DNA of 64,000 nucleotides from Teratosphaeria epicoccoides (GCA_021401465.1 JADDMT010000006.1:1-64000), one strand, 5' to 3'. Positions 11,855-24,790 are shown, counted from the stretch's first letter. Numbers and translations are program-made. The notes: generated by a model not told the origin, from the letters alone.

Positions 11855-12145
11855 CGTTATTAGTCCCCTTGCGATAGACGATCTTGCAGTTAAAACTAGA
11901 GAGCTCCTCACTCTACCGAACCTGTCGTTAGTTTAACTCTTTCGTTGTTATAAAGTATCGTAAGTTCTCATAGTCTGTGTAGACTATAACCTAGTGCTTA
12001 GAACCTTCTAAGTAGACTCGCTAGGCCTTGTAGGCGTCTACTATGGCTAGAAGTTCTTTGTCGTGGACGTCGTATCGGAGTTTAGGTCCAGACAATTTCC
12101 TCGAGTAGTAGGCGACTAGCTGTAGTCGTCTACTTAGTCCTGGTT
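11850..12145 (-). pseudogene. RNase H part of the interrupted family-1 pol, part 2
   Basis: Minus-strand continuation of the pol split at 5078. It matches the RNase H segment at 46670-46960 (complement of GATAGACGATCTTGCAG onward). It ends at 12145, where a plus-oriented LTR cuts it off, so upstream RT, protease and gag are absent. Confidence 0.75.
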
Positions 12146-12615
12146 TATCATAAGTGTCAGGAGTACTGTAGGTTTCAGGATCATGAGGGTCCTAAGTGCT
12201 ATAAGTCATAGTATAGTCATAGGAGTACTATAAGTCATAGGCATAGTCATAGGAGAAAGGATCTGTCACGTAAGGATAGATCCCCGGATCTGTAGGGATA
12301 GTCTACAGATCTACAGGCCTATAAGGAAGAAGGGATCTGTCGTAGGATGACAGACTCTCGGATCTGTAGGGTTAGTCTATAGATCTACAGACATGGATCT
12401 ATCAGGTCTGTTAACAGATCTAACAGAGCTACTCTGTCTCTCTAGTATATAGGGATAGCTTCAGGACAGGCAGTTAGGAGCTTCGTGCTTAATTTAATTC
12501 CCTTTCCCTAGGGGATAGTTAGTTACAAAGTTAACTACTATTGTCGATATTCTTCATAGCTCTACGAGTCTAATACCTAGTTACCTTCCTGCTATTAGCA
12601 CCTACCCTTATGACA
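12146..12615 (+). repeat. Family-1 LTR without an adjoining body
   Basis: It runs from TATCATAAG (the usual TGT is mutated to TAT) to TTATGACA. No gag follows it: 99 bp of other sequence separates it from the next LTR. It is either a solo LTR or the 3' LTR of a deleted element. No target duplication is visible. Confidence 0.75.
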
Positions 12616-12714
12616 TTAACCTCCGCAAGGTCGTCTAACATATAGTCTACTAGCTTAAGTGAGCTATTAACTCGGACTATACCGGATAGGCGCTAGGCAG
12701 GCCACGAGTCTACA
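12616..12714. other. 99-bp sequence between two family-1 LTRs
   Basis: It matches neither the LTRs nor the gag/pol segments I could compare. It may be a remnant of an unrecognised element or of the original target. I see no gene in it. Confidence 0.4.
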
Positions 12715-13155
12715 TGTCATAAGTGTCAGGAGTACTGCGGGTTTCAGGATCATGAGGGTCCTAAGTGCTATGAGTTATAGGCATAGTCATAGGAGAAAGG
12801 ATCTGTCACGTGAGGACAGATCCCTAGATCTGTAGGGTTAGTCTACAGATCTATAGGCCTATAAGGAAGAAGGGATCTATCGTAGGATGACAGACCCTTA
12901 GATCTATAGGGTTAGTCTACAGATCTATAGACATAGATCTATTAGGTCTATCGACAGATCTAACAGAGCTGCTCTGTCTCTCTAGTATATAGGGATAGCT
13001 TTAGGACAGGCAGTTAGGAGCTTCGTGCTTAATTCAATTCCCTTTCCCTAGGGGATAGTTAGTTACAAGGATAATTGCTATTGTCGATATTCTTTATAGC
13101 TCTGCGAGTCTAACACCTAGTCACCTTCCTGCTATTAGCACCTACCCTTATAACA
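12715..13155 (+). repeat. Family-1 LTR (5' LTR of copy II)
   Basis: TGTCATAAG to TTATAACA, 441 bp. The gag-pol of copy II follows directly. Confidence 0.85.
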
Positions 13156-15070
13156 TTTTGAGCACTACTTCTGAGGAAGCATTAGGGGACTCGTTAAGCG
13201 CTTGACATATGCCTATGTTAAGTAGTTCTTTAGCTGTTAGTTCAACTTCTAGCGACAGTTAACTAACACTACAAGAACAAGTTGCCGCTATACCTCAAAT
13301 TACGTAGTAGCTCGAATCCATTCACCTTAGCGAGATAGCTCTAGCATCTGTCGCAGGTTTAACTACTAGGAGTAGACATAGTAACAACGGCTTTAAGATA
13401 GGAAGCCCTACAGAGTTTACAGGACAACGATCTCAGGTCGAGATGTTCATCCTATAATGCTAGTTAGCATTTAACGTGGATATGGAACGGTTTATAACAT
13501 ATCATAAGCGAATGATGTACATTGTCTCTTACCTAAAGGGACCGGCGTTCGAGTTTATCTAGCCTTATCTAACAGATTATCTAGATCACGTCAGCAACGT
13601 TAAAGCCAGGAAGACGACAACTAGGGAGATTCTCAACTTAGACAAGTCTTTGTTTAAGGCATTACGCGAAGCGTTTAGGCTTAGTAATAAGTAACAAGAG
13701 GCCGAGAGAGCTCTCCTAGGAATCTAGCAGAAGGGTTCTGCCATTAAGTACCGCGCGGACTTTTAGATCCTCTCTGCTCAAGTCGACTAGAATGATAATG
13801 CTTTAGCCGCTTAGTTCTACTAGGGACTAAAGGAGACGGTTAAAGACGAAATTGCCCAAGGAGATCAGCTAACGACATTCAAGGAAATGAGCGATCTCGC
13901 GATTAGAATCGATAATCGCATCTAGGAACAACAGCAAGAACGACAACATAGAAATCGCAAGCTAGCACAGGCTAACCATAAGGTCTAACGATTAGCACTA
14001 AAATGGCGAAGCGATTACTATAGTCTCTAACCTATAGAGTTAGATGCGACTAAAGGGCGTCTAAGGAATAGACCCCTAGGAAAGCCGCAGAAGGGCTCTC
14101 CCCCCCGGAATAGTCTGAAGAAACCATTTGACAAGAGTAATCTCGAGTGCCACAACTGTGGAAAGAAAGGACACTTTGCCTGCGAGTGTTTTGCTAAGAA
14201 GCAACGACAAGAACTACCTAGGATAGAGCAAGCTCGCGCGACTATAACGGCGCCTTAGCAGAAGGCCGCTACTACTTAAGAACCAGACTATGCTACACTT
14301 ACTTAGACTATGTGCTACGACGACGATTGTCGAATTCACATGAGTAATAAAGATGGTTCTAGATAATACCCTAGCCGAAACAAGGCATAGTTGATCTGTG
14401 CGCTAAGGGGTACACCTTCTAGTGCGACAGTCCTGAGGTAATAGGAGCTAGAAGAAGAAGAAGAAGGTTCGGACGACAACTACGAGATTGTCGAAGCCGT
14501 CATTCCTGATTCTGAGGAAGACGAGAGCATAGAGCGATAGGCCATACCGCCGCATGACATCAGGCTTGATATTATCCGAATCATACAGAACTAGTAGGCT
14601 CAGGCTTGCCCATGGATTAATAGAGTACAACATGTCGACTAGCTTTAGTATGACAAACTAGCCAACTGTATGCGACGACACCTGAGGAGACTACTAGTTG
14701 TAGCTTAACCCTACGCGCATCAGAAAGTTGTCCAAGAAATTATACCGTTCAGGGTAGAGTTTACGCCCTAGGGAGGCTACCTGACCTACGAAGGTATTCA
14801 GATTTCACGAGCGCTATGACTCCGAGTCTATTACTTAAAGATAGAGTACGCAAGAAACGCGTAGGAACAGCGAGGCTAAGAGCGAGAACGACCTCTTAGG
14901 CCAGAAAACGGTAACGCTTAGAGAAGAAGCCGAGACTATACGATCCCTGAACTAGTCCGTGAAGACAGTTATTCGGGAAACAATGAGGTCCGCTAGAATT
15001 AGACCTACAGACAGACTAGACAGGGCTGTAACGATGTGCCGCGATCGGCGCTAGATACGCGAACAACCTT
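13156..15070 (+). pseudogene. Decayed gag of family-1 copy II
   Basis: The gag frame of the longest family-1 copy. The zinc knuckle at 14148-14189 is C-x2-C-x4-H-x4-C. A Glu-rich acidic segment lies near 14448-14530. A TGA at 14817-14819 is CGA in copy IV (near 49800) and TAA in copy III, so it looks like a CpG transition and the frame originally ran on toward ~15070. The protease and pol that follow are in the -1 frame relative to gag. That would fit -1 ribosomal frameshifting, as in many Ty3/gypsy elements, but a lost base is not excluded. Numerous TAG codons break it. Confidence 0.8.
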
Positions 15071-18000
15071 AGAGTATAGGTGCACATCGACAAGACACTA
15101 GCTAGGGCCTTAATAGATTCAGGATGTACTAGAATCTTCATGACGCCCAAGTTCGCTAGGACAGCTAAGATAAAGCTACAGGCAAAGACGAATGCTTTCT
15201 TGCTATAAGCGATTAATAGAAAGCCGGTTACGTACAACTAAGGAGTAGTTGACAAAGAGACCGAGATAATGCCTCTACGGATAGGACGCTACTAAGAGAT
15301 GCTCTAGTTCGACATCACGGAGTTACTAGGCTCGGATGTAGTACTAGGGTTGCTATGGCTAAGAAATGCTAACCCCTATATCGACTAGAAGAATGAGAGG
15401 ATCTAGTTCCCGGAACTCTCAAGATCGATACCTCTACCTGTAGTGCACGACACACTAGGCAAGATCAGAATATGTGTTATGACTTCAAGCGAGATAGTAG
15501 CCGCCATTAAGGATCTAGAACAGGAAGTGTACGTCCTATAGGTTAAAGCGACGCAAATGGAAGTCAGGGTCGAATTCATAGTTCCTGATAAGTATAAAGA
15601 GTTCGCTACTCTTTTCAAGGAAGAACCCGACCAAGAAGCTCTGCTAGAACACTAGGAGTAGGACTACAGGATACCCTTACTCCCTAGCAAGACACTAACG
15701 AAGCAATCAGTTCGCCTGTTATTAGCAGCGAAACTAGAGATTCTCTGGAAATACCTAGAAGACAACCTCTAGAAAGGCTTCATCTGCAAGTCGTAGTCCC
15801 TAGCCAGATATCCGATCCTGTTTGTGCCTAAGAGGGAAGATGACTAGCGACTCTGCGTAGATTATCGTAGATTAAACGACATCATAATAAAGAATAGTTA
15901 TCCGCTTCCTTTGCTCTCGGAATTGCAGGACCGCCTGCAAGGAGCAATGTAGTTCTCAAAGTTTGACATACCTAGAGCGTATAACTGAATTCGAATTAAG
16001 GAAGGCGAAGAATAGAAGACTATAGTCCGAACTAGGTTCGGACACTACGAGTACATAGTTATGCTATTTAGGTTAACAAATGCCCTAGCTACATAGTAGG
16101 CATTTATTAACAACGTGCTACAAGAGTACCTTAACGTCTTTGTAGTTATATACCTAGACGACATCCTTGTCTACTCCTAGACGATCGAAGACTATAGGAC
16201 TTACATGCGTAAGGTACTTCAGAAACTCCAGGATTACCGCTTAAAGGTTAAGCCTTAGAAGAGCGAGTTTCATAAGCAGGAAGTATAATTCCTTAGCTAC
16301 GTAGTAGCATGGAATAGAATCAAGATAGACACTAAGAAAGTCTAAGTCGTAAAAGAGTAGCCTACGCTAACTAATGTTAAGGAAGTATAGTCCTTCCTTA
16401 GGTTCGCTAACTTCTACTAAAGATTTGTGGCAAACTATTCGAAGATTACGGTACTACTTACGACTCTTACGACGAAGGATACACCATTCGTGTAGGACGA
16501 CGCCTAACGGAATGCCTTCGAGAAACTCAAGCGACGATTCAAATATCAGCTGATCTTACTTGTATTCGACCTAGATAAGCCTATTATAGTCGAAACAGAT
16601 GCCTCTGACGTAGCGCTTAGGGCATGCTTAAGTCAACTAGGACCGAGTAGACGACTACAGCTAGTCGCCTACTACTCGAGGAAATTGTCTAGACCTAAAC
16701 TCTAATACGACGTCTACGACAAAGAACTTCTAGCCATAGTAGACGCCTACAAGGCCTAGCAAGTCTACTTAGAAGGTTCTAAGCACTAGGTCATAGTCTA
16801 TACAGACTATAAGAACTTCCGATACTTCATAACAACGAAAGAGTTAAACTGACGACAGGTTCGGTAGAGTAAGGAGCTCTCTAGTTTTAACTACAAGATC
16901 GTCTATCGTAAGGGGACCGATAACGCACGCGCCGATGCACTTAGCCGCCAGACTAACTACATAAAGGGCGTGAAGCAGGAGAAACACGCTGTTCTCTAGG
17001 AAAATAGCGATAGCACGCTAGGAGTTAACTAACTCGCGGCTATGACTGTTACATGGACTAGTGAATTTTAGGACGACCTGAAGAACGCGCTAGTCTACGA
17101 CCTAACTGCACTCGCTGTCCGCGACGACATGAATAGACAGGAGGATTAGGAAGACAAAGACGGAATCCTTCTGTTTCAAGGATTAGTATACGTGCTAATG
17201 TCTTTACGATCAGAGCTACTATGACTCCGACACAACGTACCTTAGGCAGGATACCCGGGAGTGTCTAAAATGAAGCAAATTCTCCGATAAGAATATTACT
17301 TCCCTAGGATGAGCAAGGCAATTAAGGACTATGTCTGTCGATGTGTAACTTGCCGACGAAGTAAGAACGACTATCATAAACTGTATAGGCTACTACGACT
17401 ACTTAAGGTACCTTAACGGCCATAGGAATCGCTCGCCATGGATTTCATCGTTAAACTACCTTAGTCGAGAGAACCTACTACGAATGAGTTCTTCGACAGG
17501 ATCATAGTAGTAGTCGACTAATTCACTAAGTTTAGGAAGTTTATCCCTTACCGCAAAGACTTTAAGACTAAAGATATTACGCATGTCTTCATCAAATAAG
17601 TAGTAGCACTACACGGTATGCTACAGGACCTAGTAACAGATCGAGGATCCGTATTTACCTCTAACTTCTAGAGAGCCCTAATAAGACAATTCTAGGTTAA
17701 ACATCAACTAAGTACTTCCTTCTACCCTTAGATGGATAGACAGACAGAACGTCTAAATCAGACGTTAGAATAGTACCTTCGATCCTATGTGAATAGGGAC
17801 TAGAACAACTAGGTAGAGTTGTTGCTAATAGCACAGCTCGCGTATAATAGTACGCTAGCAGAGTCGATAGGACTCTCGCCTTTTCAGATAGCATATAGAT
17901 TAGCTATAGAAGACATCCTAGACGTCTTAGCTAGTAATCCGAACCTAGCAGCACTCGGACGAGTAGAATATCTACGCCGACTGCAAACAGAAGCACGACT

Positions 18001-18499
18001 CGACCTGCAGTTCTATTAGCAGAACATGGCACGGTACGCGAATCGTAAGAGAATTAAGGGACTAATTCTAAAGGAGGGGGACAAGGTGTATCTTCTCTGC
18101 TGTCACATTAAATCAGACAAGCTAAGTAAAAAACTAGACGCTGTAAAACTAGGACTATTCAGGATCAAGGCTAAGAAAGGACTAGTTAATTTTAAGTTAT
18201 AGCTACCTAAGCAGATAAGAGTACACCCTGTGTTCTATGTCTCTCTGCTAGAACAAGTAGCGCTAGACGCTACACTGCAAACGGAACCCTTACTACTTGA
18301 CCCTAAAGTAGAAGAACCCGAGTACTCTGTCGAGAAGATTGTCGACACTCGCTAGCAGGACGGACAGCGAGAGTACTTAGTAAAATGGGAAGGATATAGG
18401 AGTACCGAGAACACCTAGGAACCCCTAGAACATCTGCGAAACTGTTAGCAAAAGATACGAAGTTTCGAGAAAGGAACGAACCTAGGAAGAAGATTATAA
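15010..18499 (+). pseudogene. Nearly full-length decayed pol of family-1 copy II (chromovirus type)
   Basis: One continuous frame, without indels, spans protease to chromodomain. In order: aspartic protease (ALIDSG at about 15107-15124), reverse transcriptase (VCVDYRR-like region near 15850, YLDDIL at about 16150-16170), RNase H (IVETDASD near 16590), integrase (zinc region with CxxC near 17335-17355, core MDFIVKLP near 17440, TDRGSVF near 17640, Glu near 17765), and a chromodomain ending in YLVKWEGY at about 18373-18396. The stop is TAA at 18497-18499. All visible disruption is premature TAG/TAA at Gln or Trp positions. Chromodomain-bearing integrases direct insertion into heterochromatin, which would help explain the nested insertions here. 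Confidence 0.88.
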
Positions 18500-18934
18500 G
18501 CCATGACTAGACTCCTGCGGGACGCCGTCGATCGGCTCGGCTACCACGCCATCCAGGAAACCCTAATACGAGGCGTTAGCGAAACCCTCTATTACGCTCC
18601 ATGTCGTAGGACTTAGAGCGAGACCCGCCGAAGGATCTAGGTTAAGAAGGAACCTAGCCTGCAAGAGAGCCTGTTCTTCGGCCTTATCCTCCCTAATCTC
18701 CTACTCCTTAAGAGCGCGACTATCCTCGACCTCCTAGTCAACCGCGTCTAACTGTTTTCGAAGACGCATCTCCTTTGCATGCGCCTCTATCATCTTCTGC
18801 GAAGCCTCGGCTAGGACCGCCTTTGCACGATCAAGATCGGCAATTAGTCTTTTCCGCTAATTACCTAACTTCTTCCATTTGACCTCTGTTACCTTTGCGT
18901 CGCAACTTCGACAGTTGCTAAAGTGACATTACAT
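18482..18934 (-). pseudogene. Antisense Cys-rich ORF of copy II, 3' part only
   Basis: Complement of the family-1 antisense ORF, from its stop (complement of 18482-18484, overlapping the end of pol) back to the region just after the Cys cluster. It is cut at 18934, where unrelated sequence begins. The N-terminal part, polypurine tract and 3' LTR of copy II are not found on the other side at 38541. Confidence 0.65.
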
Positions 18935-19160
18935 CACGAAAATCAAGGCCCTAAGTAGACTAAGTAACTTATGTTACTTAGCTTACTTACCTACTCGTCT
19001 AACTTGGCCTGCTCGTATGTACCCCCGAGAAACTCGGCCTCTCCTAAGCTACTCGTGTCGCGGACGCGAGTAGCTTAGAGTGCAAGAGTGCTATTAGTAA
19101 GTAACTTACTCCTAGTAGTATACTAGCGGCAAGTAGCTCAGGCACGCGAGCCGAGCTACT
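18935..19160. repeat. Cluster of short inverted repeats at the left end of the insert
   Basis: Three hairpins lie in 225 bp. 18960-18968 (CTAAGTAAC) pairs with 18973-18981. 19045-19055 (TAAGCTACTCG) pairs with 19067-19077. An AAGTAGCTC/GAGCTACTT pair lies near 19130-19160. The palindromic motif CTAGTAGTATACTAG is at 19112-19126. Such clusters are typical of subterminal transposase-binding regions, but binding is not shown. Confidence 0.5.
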
Positions 19161-19459
19161 TAAATCAAAACAATTTGCACGCAATAGACGTTAAAGTCAT
19201 GATTTTAGTTAATACTACAAATCTTGTTATTGTCGCACTATGCTCTTTTACTATTAACACTAAATCTGACGTATAACGTAGGTCAAGCAGATTTGCTAAC
19301 ACTAAACACATATACAGCTTAAACGCAGCTTTTACAACGCCTCTTAAATTCAAGCAAGCTGCTATATCTGACTTGCGCCTTACGCCTGAAGACCTTAATC
19401 GGTATAGCTAGTAACAAATGCATAGCTACTACACACTATCTACACATCCTGTATCGGCT

Positions 19460-22227
19460 CTTACACATGACTCTTTTACTCGCCCTCATCCTCTATTCCG
19501 TTCTACTAGCTTACCTTTACTACTAACGACTCTCCTAAAGCGCTACTATTTTGCCTCTCCTGTAGCTTCTTAAAGGTCGCATCATTAAAGACCTTGTTAC
19601 TATAGCCCTTAATCTGCTCTAACAAGGTCGAGTCCGTGAAGGCCATGTGCTACTACAACTGACTATCCCTTAACTTAGTGTCGCTAAGCGCATCCTCTAC
19701 CTTCTCTACAACGTTCGACTAGTTGCTTATAAGGTCACACTAATCGAGCAGAGCGCATGCTATGCTACATCACGACTGTTAGCTAATATATACCCTGTGG
19801 CTACTAAACTACCGCTAGTACCTCCCATTAATATCAAAGTGCTAGTAGTATGTTAGTAGCATAACGCTAGTATACTACTAGCACACTTACCTGGCATTTT
19901 TTGCCTCTGCCTCTAGCAAAGCTTGGCTCCTACTATCGCCTTAGTCTTTGTTCTTCGCGGTCGAGCTTCGTGTCCTATAGCTATTATCATTAACTACGCT
20001 GCTACGTAGAGTTAATAATCGTACTTACTATGTGCCCGCTCTAGTAAGTCTTTGCGTTTCGCCTCTCGCTAGAGCCACGCTAGTGTTTATCTGTTATTAG
20101 CACGGTTTAGTCGATATATGAGTCCCCTCGCCTATACCGCTTGTCTATACTAGTCACGATTAACCGCCTACTCCGTAGCTTAGGCCTCTCGCTACTTCCG
20201 CCTTGTTAGCAATAGCTGGCCCTCACGACGCGCTAAGGCTACTAACCTTTCATCTTGTGTGTGTCTAGGTCGGGGCTTATTAACTATAGTGGCTTTCGCA
20301 CTAGACAAGTACATGTTAGCAATCATGGCCGTGATGTTAGACGAGAAACTAACCTTGTTGTCACGACACTGTCATGTAGTGTGTCCCGCGTTAATGGCTC
20401 CTCTAGTCCCTGCATCGGCTAGTCGTCACTGTCATAATTGCTTGCCTTACTACCATAGTTACTAACATTTGCCCTTTCGCCGTTATGGCCCTCGCTCCCT
20501 CTGTTAGTGTCCGCTTAAACATCCGCTACATGCTTGCGAACGCCTACTATTAATGACATTAAGGCCTGGCTTGATCCTCGTGTCAGGCTAACACTACGCT
20601 AACCTAACAATTACGTACGACCTAGTAGAAGTTAGCACAGGCCCTCTCGACGATGTCTCCTACGTACTATTCTCGCGTAGCGCCTTTCGCCTCTACAAGT
20701 CCTCGTATTCCCTCTTTAAGCCTGTCATGCCGCGATCCTTCTTGATAGCTAGGGCCGCCTACACTAGTAGTGCTGTCTTGCCTTCGTCCTCCCCCCCTAA
20801 TATACGTGCCGTGATAGTCGCCAAGATGACCTCTTGTCTGTTAGCATCGAGCTCTTCCTAATACTTTTTCTTCCCCTCGAAGATATCATTGATATCGACA
20901 CTGCTAACTAGAACCTATCTCGTCTTGCTAGCCTTCGTCTTGAACTCCGAAGGGCCATTTCTGATCTAGGCTAGTAGGTATGTGATAGTAGCACACACGC
21001 TGTTTAACATGAAAGTGTTTACCTTGCGTGACTCTAAAGGATTCCATGCTAGTTTCTAATTAGACTAGAAGAACGCCTTCTTCATACAAAAGATTACAAG
21101 CGGGCTTAGAAACCTCCGGTCCTGTGACATGTTAGCGCTTTCGACGACATCTAAGCCTTCTCTCCTTACCTCTTCTTCGTTCTTACATTCGAATCTGCTT
21201 TCTATTAACATGTCCGCGGCCTAGTCCTTTAAACCCTGCTTATTGTCTACCTTGCTAGACTATGCGAGTATAGCTTCTCTGACCCTATTCGTGTAGTTGT
21301 TACAATACTAACGCAACCTCTGCCTTATCTATACCCCTAACATTAGCACCTCCTCATAGGACCTACGCAGGTACTTACAGTATCTAAATCTACGTTGTCT
21401 AGCCTCGAGCTAACTCGACCTTTCATCCCTAGCATATCACGCGCTACGAGCTACTAGTCTATTACAATACGCTTACAACTCGGCTAGTAAGTAGGAGCTG
21501 TAGAGTATAGCACAGAAATGCCTTTCTGCCCTTGTGAAGCGTCTATCTACAAGAGTTCTTAGACTTTAACGAGCAAAGGCTCGATTAACTTGTCTTTATG
21601 CACGGGAGGGCTACTACGTATATCTTCGCTGCCAGAGTAGTCGTATCCTTAGTCAGAGTTTGTAGTCTAGCTGCTGTTGTGGCCTCGACGGCTACTCGAC
21701 TAGCTCCTAGACTGACTTTAACTACTACTATCGCCCTAGCGGCTACGAGACTCGCTGTTACGGTAGTTTTGACTGCTGCTGTTGCTCCCGTGATTAGTAG
21801 GTCGGCTGTCGTAACAGCCTCGACAGATGCTTAGCTGCTATGTCTTTACCCTGTTACTCTTAGGTTTGCTACTATCTTGTCACGTGTCGCGAGATGATGA
21901 CCGAGGCCTCTTGTACGGCTGATTCCGCCTTAGCAGTAAGGATGACCGCTTATGCGTCTAGTCTCTTCGTGACTAGTACGTCGTCGTCTGTATGCATGTT
22001 AGCATAGCCGCTATATACGGGTAGCTTCTTACATTAGTCGCCTTCGTATAGGCTTTAGGCACTGTAAAATCCTCATGCTCCTAGTTAGCTATCTCCTTAT
22101 TGCCGTCGTCTACACTATCGCCATCGTTGCTTAGCAAGTCTTCTAAATCATTCGCTAGATCGTAATTCGAACCGCCGCCAGATGACGCGGAACGTGACCT
22201 CTGTTGTCTGTCTTTCTTCGAAGGCAT
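19460..22227 (-). pseudogene. Decayed unknown protein A of the giant insert
   Basis: A long minus-strand frame starting at ATG 22225-22227. The N-terminus is basic and Ser/Arg-rich (MPSKKDRQQRSRSASSGGGS), then acidic (Asp/Glu-rich), then a Ser/Arg/Gln-rich linker (about 21600-21900). After this comes a more structured, charged region near 20640-21540. RIP-type stops interrupt it, and the frame is lost in places. Near 19890 the coding strand reads ATGCCAG followed by GTAAGT, a likely 5' splice site; the intron that follows contains the palindromic motif of this insert. I do not recognise a family. Being divergent from the helicase and transposase genes, it could be an accessory or DNA-binding protein of the element, but that is a guess. 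Confidence 0.5.
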
Positions 22228-22559
22228 GATTAAAGACAGACGCGACTTGAAGGATTAGCAGAGAACAGAGCGCGGTATATCCTTCTCGGTCGTGTAGGTC
22301 TAGTAGCATGTCAGTAAATGATAATATACTACATGTAAATATGCACATACTACGAGTTACTGTCTAATGTAGCTACGTAGAGTCTATTAATGCAGAAGAA
22401 AGAGAGGACGCGATGTTTACAGTATATTATGACACGCGAGTGTCATCTAAATTCGGCTACCTCTGAAACTACGGCGGCGGTACTTTTAGCTTGCTAGCGG
22501 TATGCTATTAAAATACCGCTAGTAGAACTAGCCTCAGTTAGCATTGATTCTTCATTTAT

Positions 22560-23818
22560 AGCTAGGATGGGTACCACGAAACATCCGCGCTATATAGCAC
22601 GTCCGCCTGTATAACACAGCTAGACTGCTACTACTACGAAGCGCCCGCCGAAAGCACTAGTCATGTGCAAAACACATCGATAGGTACACTAGCATTCTAC
22701 GCGATCTATACACTAAAAAGCTAAGTCGACGGTCCTCGGTCGATACACTAGACACGAGTAGTAGTGCACCTATTAAGAGCCTACCCTATTCTCTAGTCTC
22801 TATCCGACAATCCTATACCCTATACAACTGTCAGTAGTCTCCGAGAGTAATGTAGACAATCCCTCAGGCTAGCCGATACCTATCCCTAGCCATAGCATCT
22901 TGGACATTAACTAGCGTAAGATCCGCGCACGAGACTATCTTCTTAATCGATAGGACTAGTATAACGACTGTCTGCGTCAATATTGACGTAGGCACGCCGA
23001 CCTCATTTCTACTGACGGCGAGTCGAGCCCTATATACACACTCCGACCCGCGGCAGTTAAAGCGCCCGCATGTGCTCGCGCGCCTGTAGATGCCTACACA
23101 TAGTCCCTGTCGAGATAGAGCCTAAAAGCGTAGTCGAAGTAAGCATGCCTATAGTCTCTGTTGCAGAGTTCCGACATCTTGCTTTAAGAGTGCTCACGCT
23201 AGAAGGTCTAGTGACGAGCCTACGCGCTTACAATTCGGCACCTAGTAGAGGGTGACTATAAGATATAAGCCTAAGTAGTATTACATCAGAGGTAGTTGCT
23301 CTGTAGTAGATCCTACGTATATAGTAGTAAGAGTAGTTCTACATGCGAGAGAATATCCTGTACGTATTATTCTAAAGGCCTTCGAGCCGCGTTTAAACTA
23401 CAACAGCCGTACTACTTTCGTGTTAACCCCGGGTAATTGTCGACTTCTAGACTGTCCGCCGCCGATAGTTTGACGATATCTTGTATAGTAGATACTAAAA
23501 ACTAACCTCCCCTACTCGTGTCTACAACGCCTCTACTGTCGCTAGGAATTCGAGTTACAATTCCCTGCTACTACTAAAGAAGGCGCTTGTTTCCTAGAAC
23601 ATGCGCTCCTTCGCTGCTATTAACCGCGTAACTCGGCCAAGTAGGCCAAGCTGCTCTATCTGTTCTTCTAACGTAGTATACAGGCGTAGGTAATCGTCAT
23701 GTCGAAGTATAAGGCCCGCTTCGATCGTGCCTATACTCTGCTACTATAGCGCCTTAGGTTTGTAAATCATGCCGCGCTAGGTCTTAGAGGTTCTTGTCGA
23801 GGGAACACGCACACTCAT
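22560..23818 (-). pseudogene. Decayed unknown protein B of the giant insert
   Basis: Minus-strand frame from ATG (23816-23818). It begins MSVRVPSTRTSKTQRGMIYK, counting TAG as the former Gln codon. A helical, possibly coiled-coil section rich in Leu, Glu and Arg follows (about 23560-23720), then an RRR-containing basic stretch near 23460. Several TAG/TAA lie at Gln-type positions. Beyond about 23250 the frame becomes hard to follow and the end is arbitrary. I recognise no family. The intergenic part near 22500 has the palindrome of this insert (CTAGCGGTATGC with its inverse). Confidence 0.4.
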
Positions 23819-23959
23819 CGTTCGGGCTGTGCCTATATTATGTCTGTTTGAATTACAGATGTCAGGATTACTCGAAACACGCGTTATTTATACTCGTTAG
23901 TCTCTTGGCTGACTTCAGATGAAAGATGCGGCAGACCCTTCCGCGCTTTTCGCACCTTA

Positions 23960-24790
23960 TCGCCATAGCCGTAGCTGTTGTATATGCGACGCCGCTTTGT
24001 CTATCTTCTAGTCCGCTATGACACTATCTGCGGCAGGCATGATCTAGACGCTAGGGTCCTAATGATTGTAGCACTTAAGACACGCATATAGGAACAGGAT
24101 ACTCGAGCCTATACGCGCAAGGCAAGAGGATTAGTAGAAGCTATATCCTTGCCTGAACTACAAGCTGCCCTTGTCGCCATCATAGGGTTCTCCTTATAGA
24201 TGACGACTCGGTAGTGTCAAAGAACACGTTCGTGCTATAGCTAACTAGGCATGTGTTAGTAATAACTAGTACTATGGCTAATCAAGCATTTTAAAGGATC
24301 CTATTAATCGGCCTAAGACGTAGGCCCGAAGCATGTCGAGTTTCGCTTCTTCCGCTAGCTAAGAATGCATTGTATGTCGGGCCTCAAGAAGGGTTATCGC
24401 AGACGGCTCTATTCCGGCATCCCTGTCTCGTTAATGCACCGCTCTTAAGAGTCAGGAGGGTAGTAGTAGATATGCATAAACATGAGCTGTTCGTGATCAT
24501 TACTCGACAAGCTAGCGCCTACGTAAGAGCATTAGTATTCAAGTTTCGTAACTCGCCGAGGCTGTATTTAGTGTCTAAGAGATATTTAGGGCTAAGGTTC
24601 CAGGCTAAGTATCGCGACAACGAGGCCGCAAATCCCGTATCCGCTATAGATGAGGACCGAGTTACTATAGTATACCTCTAGGAGTATTCCTGCCTAGTCG
24701 ATTATAATTGCCTTGTGATACGTAGGCGATTACACACGAATAGGGACTTAGTAACAGAAGAGCTCCCCGAAGAAGACCTTTTTGTCTAAG
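23960..24790 (+). pseudogene. Decayed unknown protein C of the giant insert
   Basis: Plus-strand coding in two frames. About 24000-24210 reads as a helical stretch (containing RIQEQDTRAYTRKARGLVEA). From about 24190 to 24788 another frame is open apart from RIP-type stops, including an uninterrupted stretch 24370-24681. It reads hydrophobic strand/helix segments (HVLVITSTMANQAF, then YVRALVFKFRN) and ends with an acidic tail (ELPEEDLFV) and TAA at 24787-24789. A small indel or an intron separates the two frames. I do not recognise the family. Confidence 0.45.

Noticed and set aside
14448..14633. Recurrent ~60-codon minus-strand frames ending in a poly-Phe run (also 1937, 40275, 49435)
   Set aside because: They are the complement of the Glu-rich gag segment (GAAGAAGAAG). 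They repeat because gag repeats, not because they encode a peptide.
15016..15237. Recurrent minus-strand frame MYVTGFLLIAYSKKAFVFAC (also 40843, 49934), membrane-like
   Set aside because: It is antisense to the protease part of pol. The hydrophobic look comes from the complement of charged codons, and it has no independent support.
21598..21834. 78-codon plus-strand frame rich in Ala, Val and Thr
   Set aside because: It is the antisense of the Ser/Arg/Gln-rich part of relic A. Composition alone explains it.
22560..24790. TET/JBP dioxygenase gene, as found in related fungal KDZ transposons
   Set aside because: No HxD...H...R iron-binding pattern could be read in either strand of the unknown relics.
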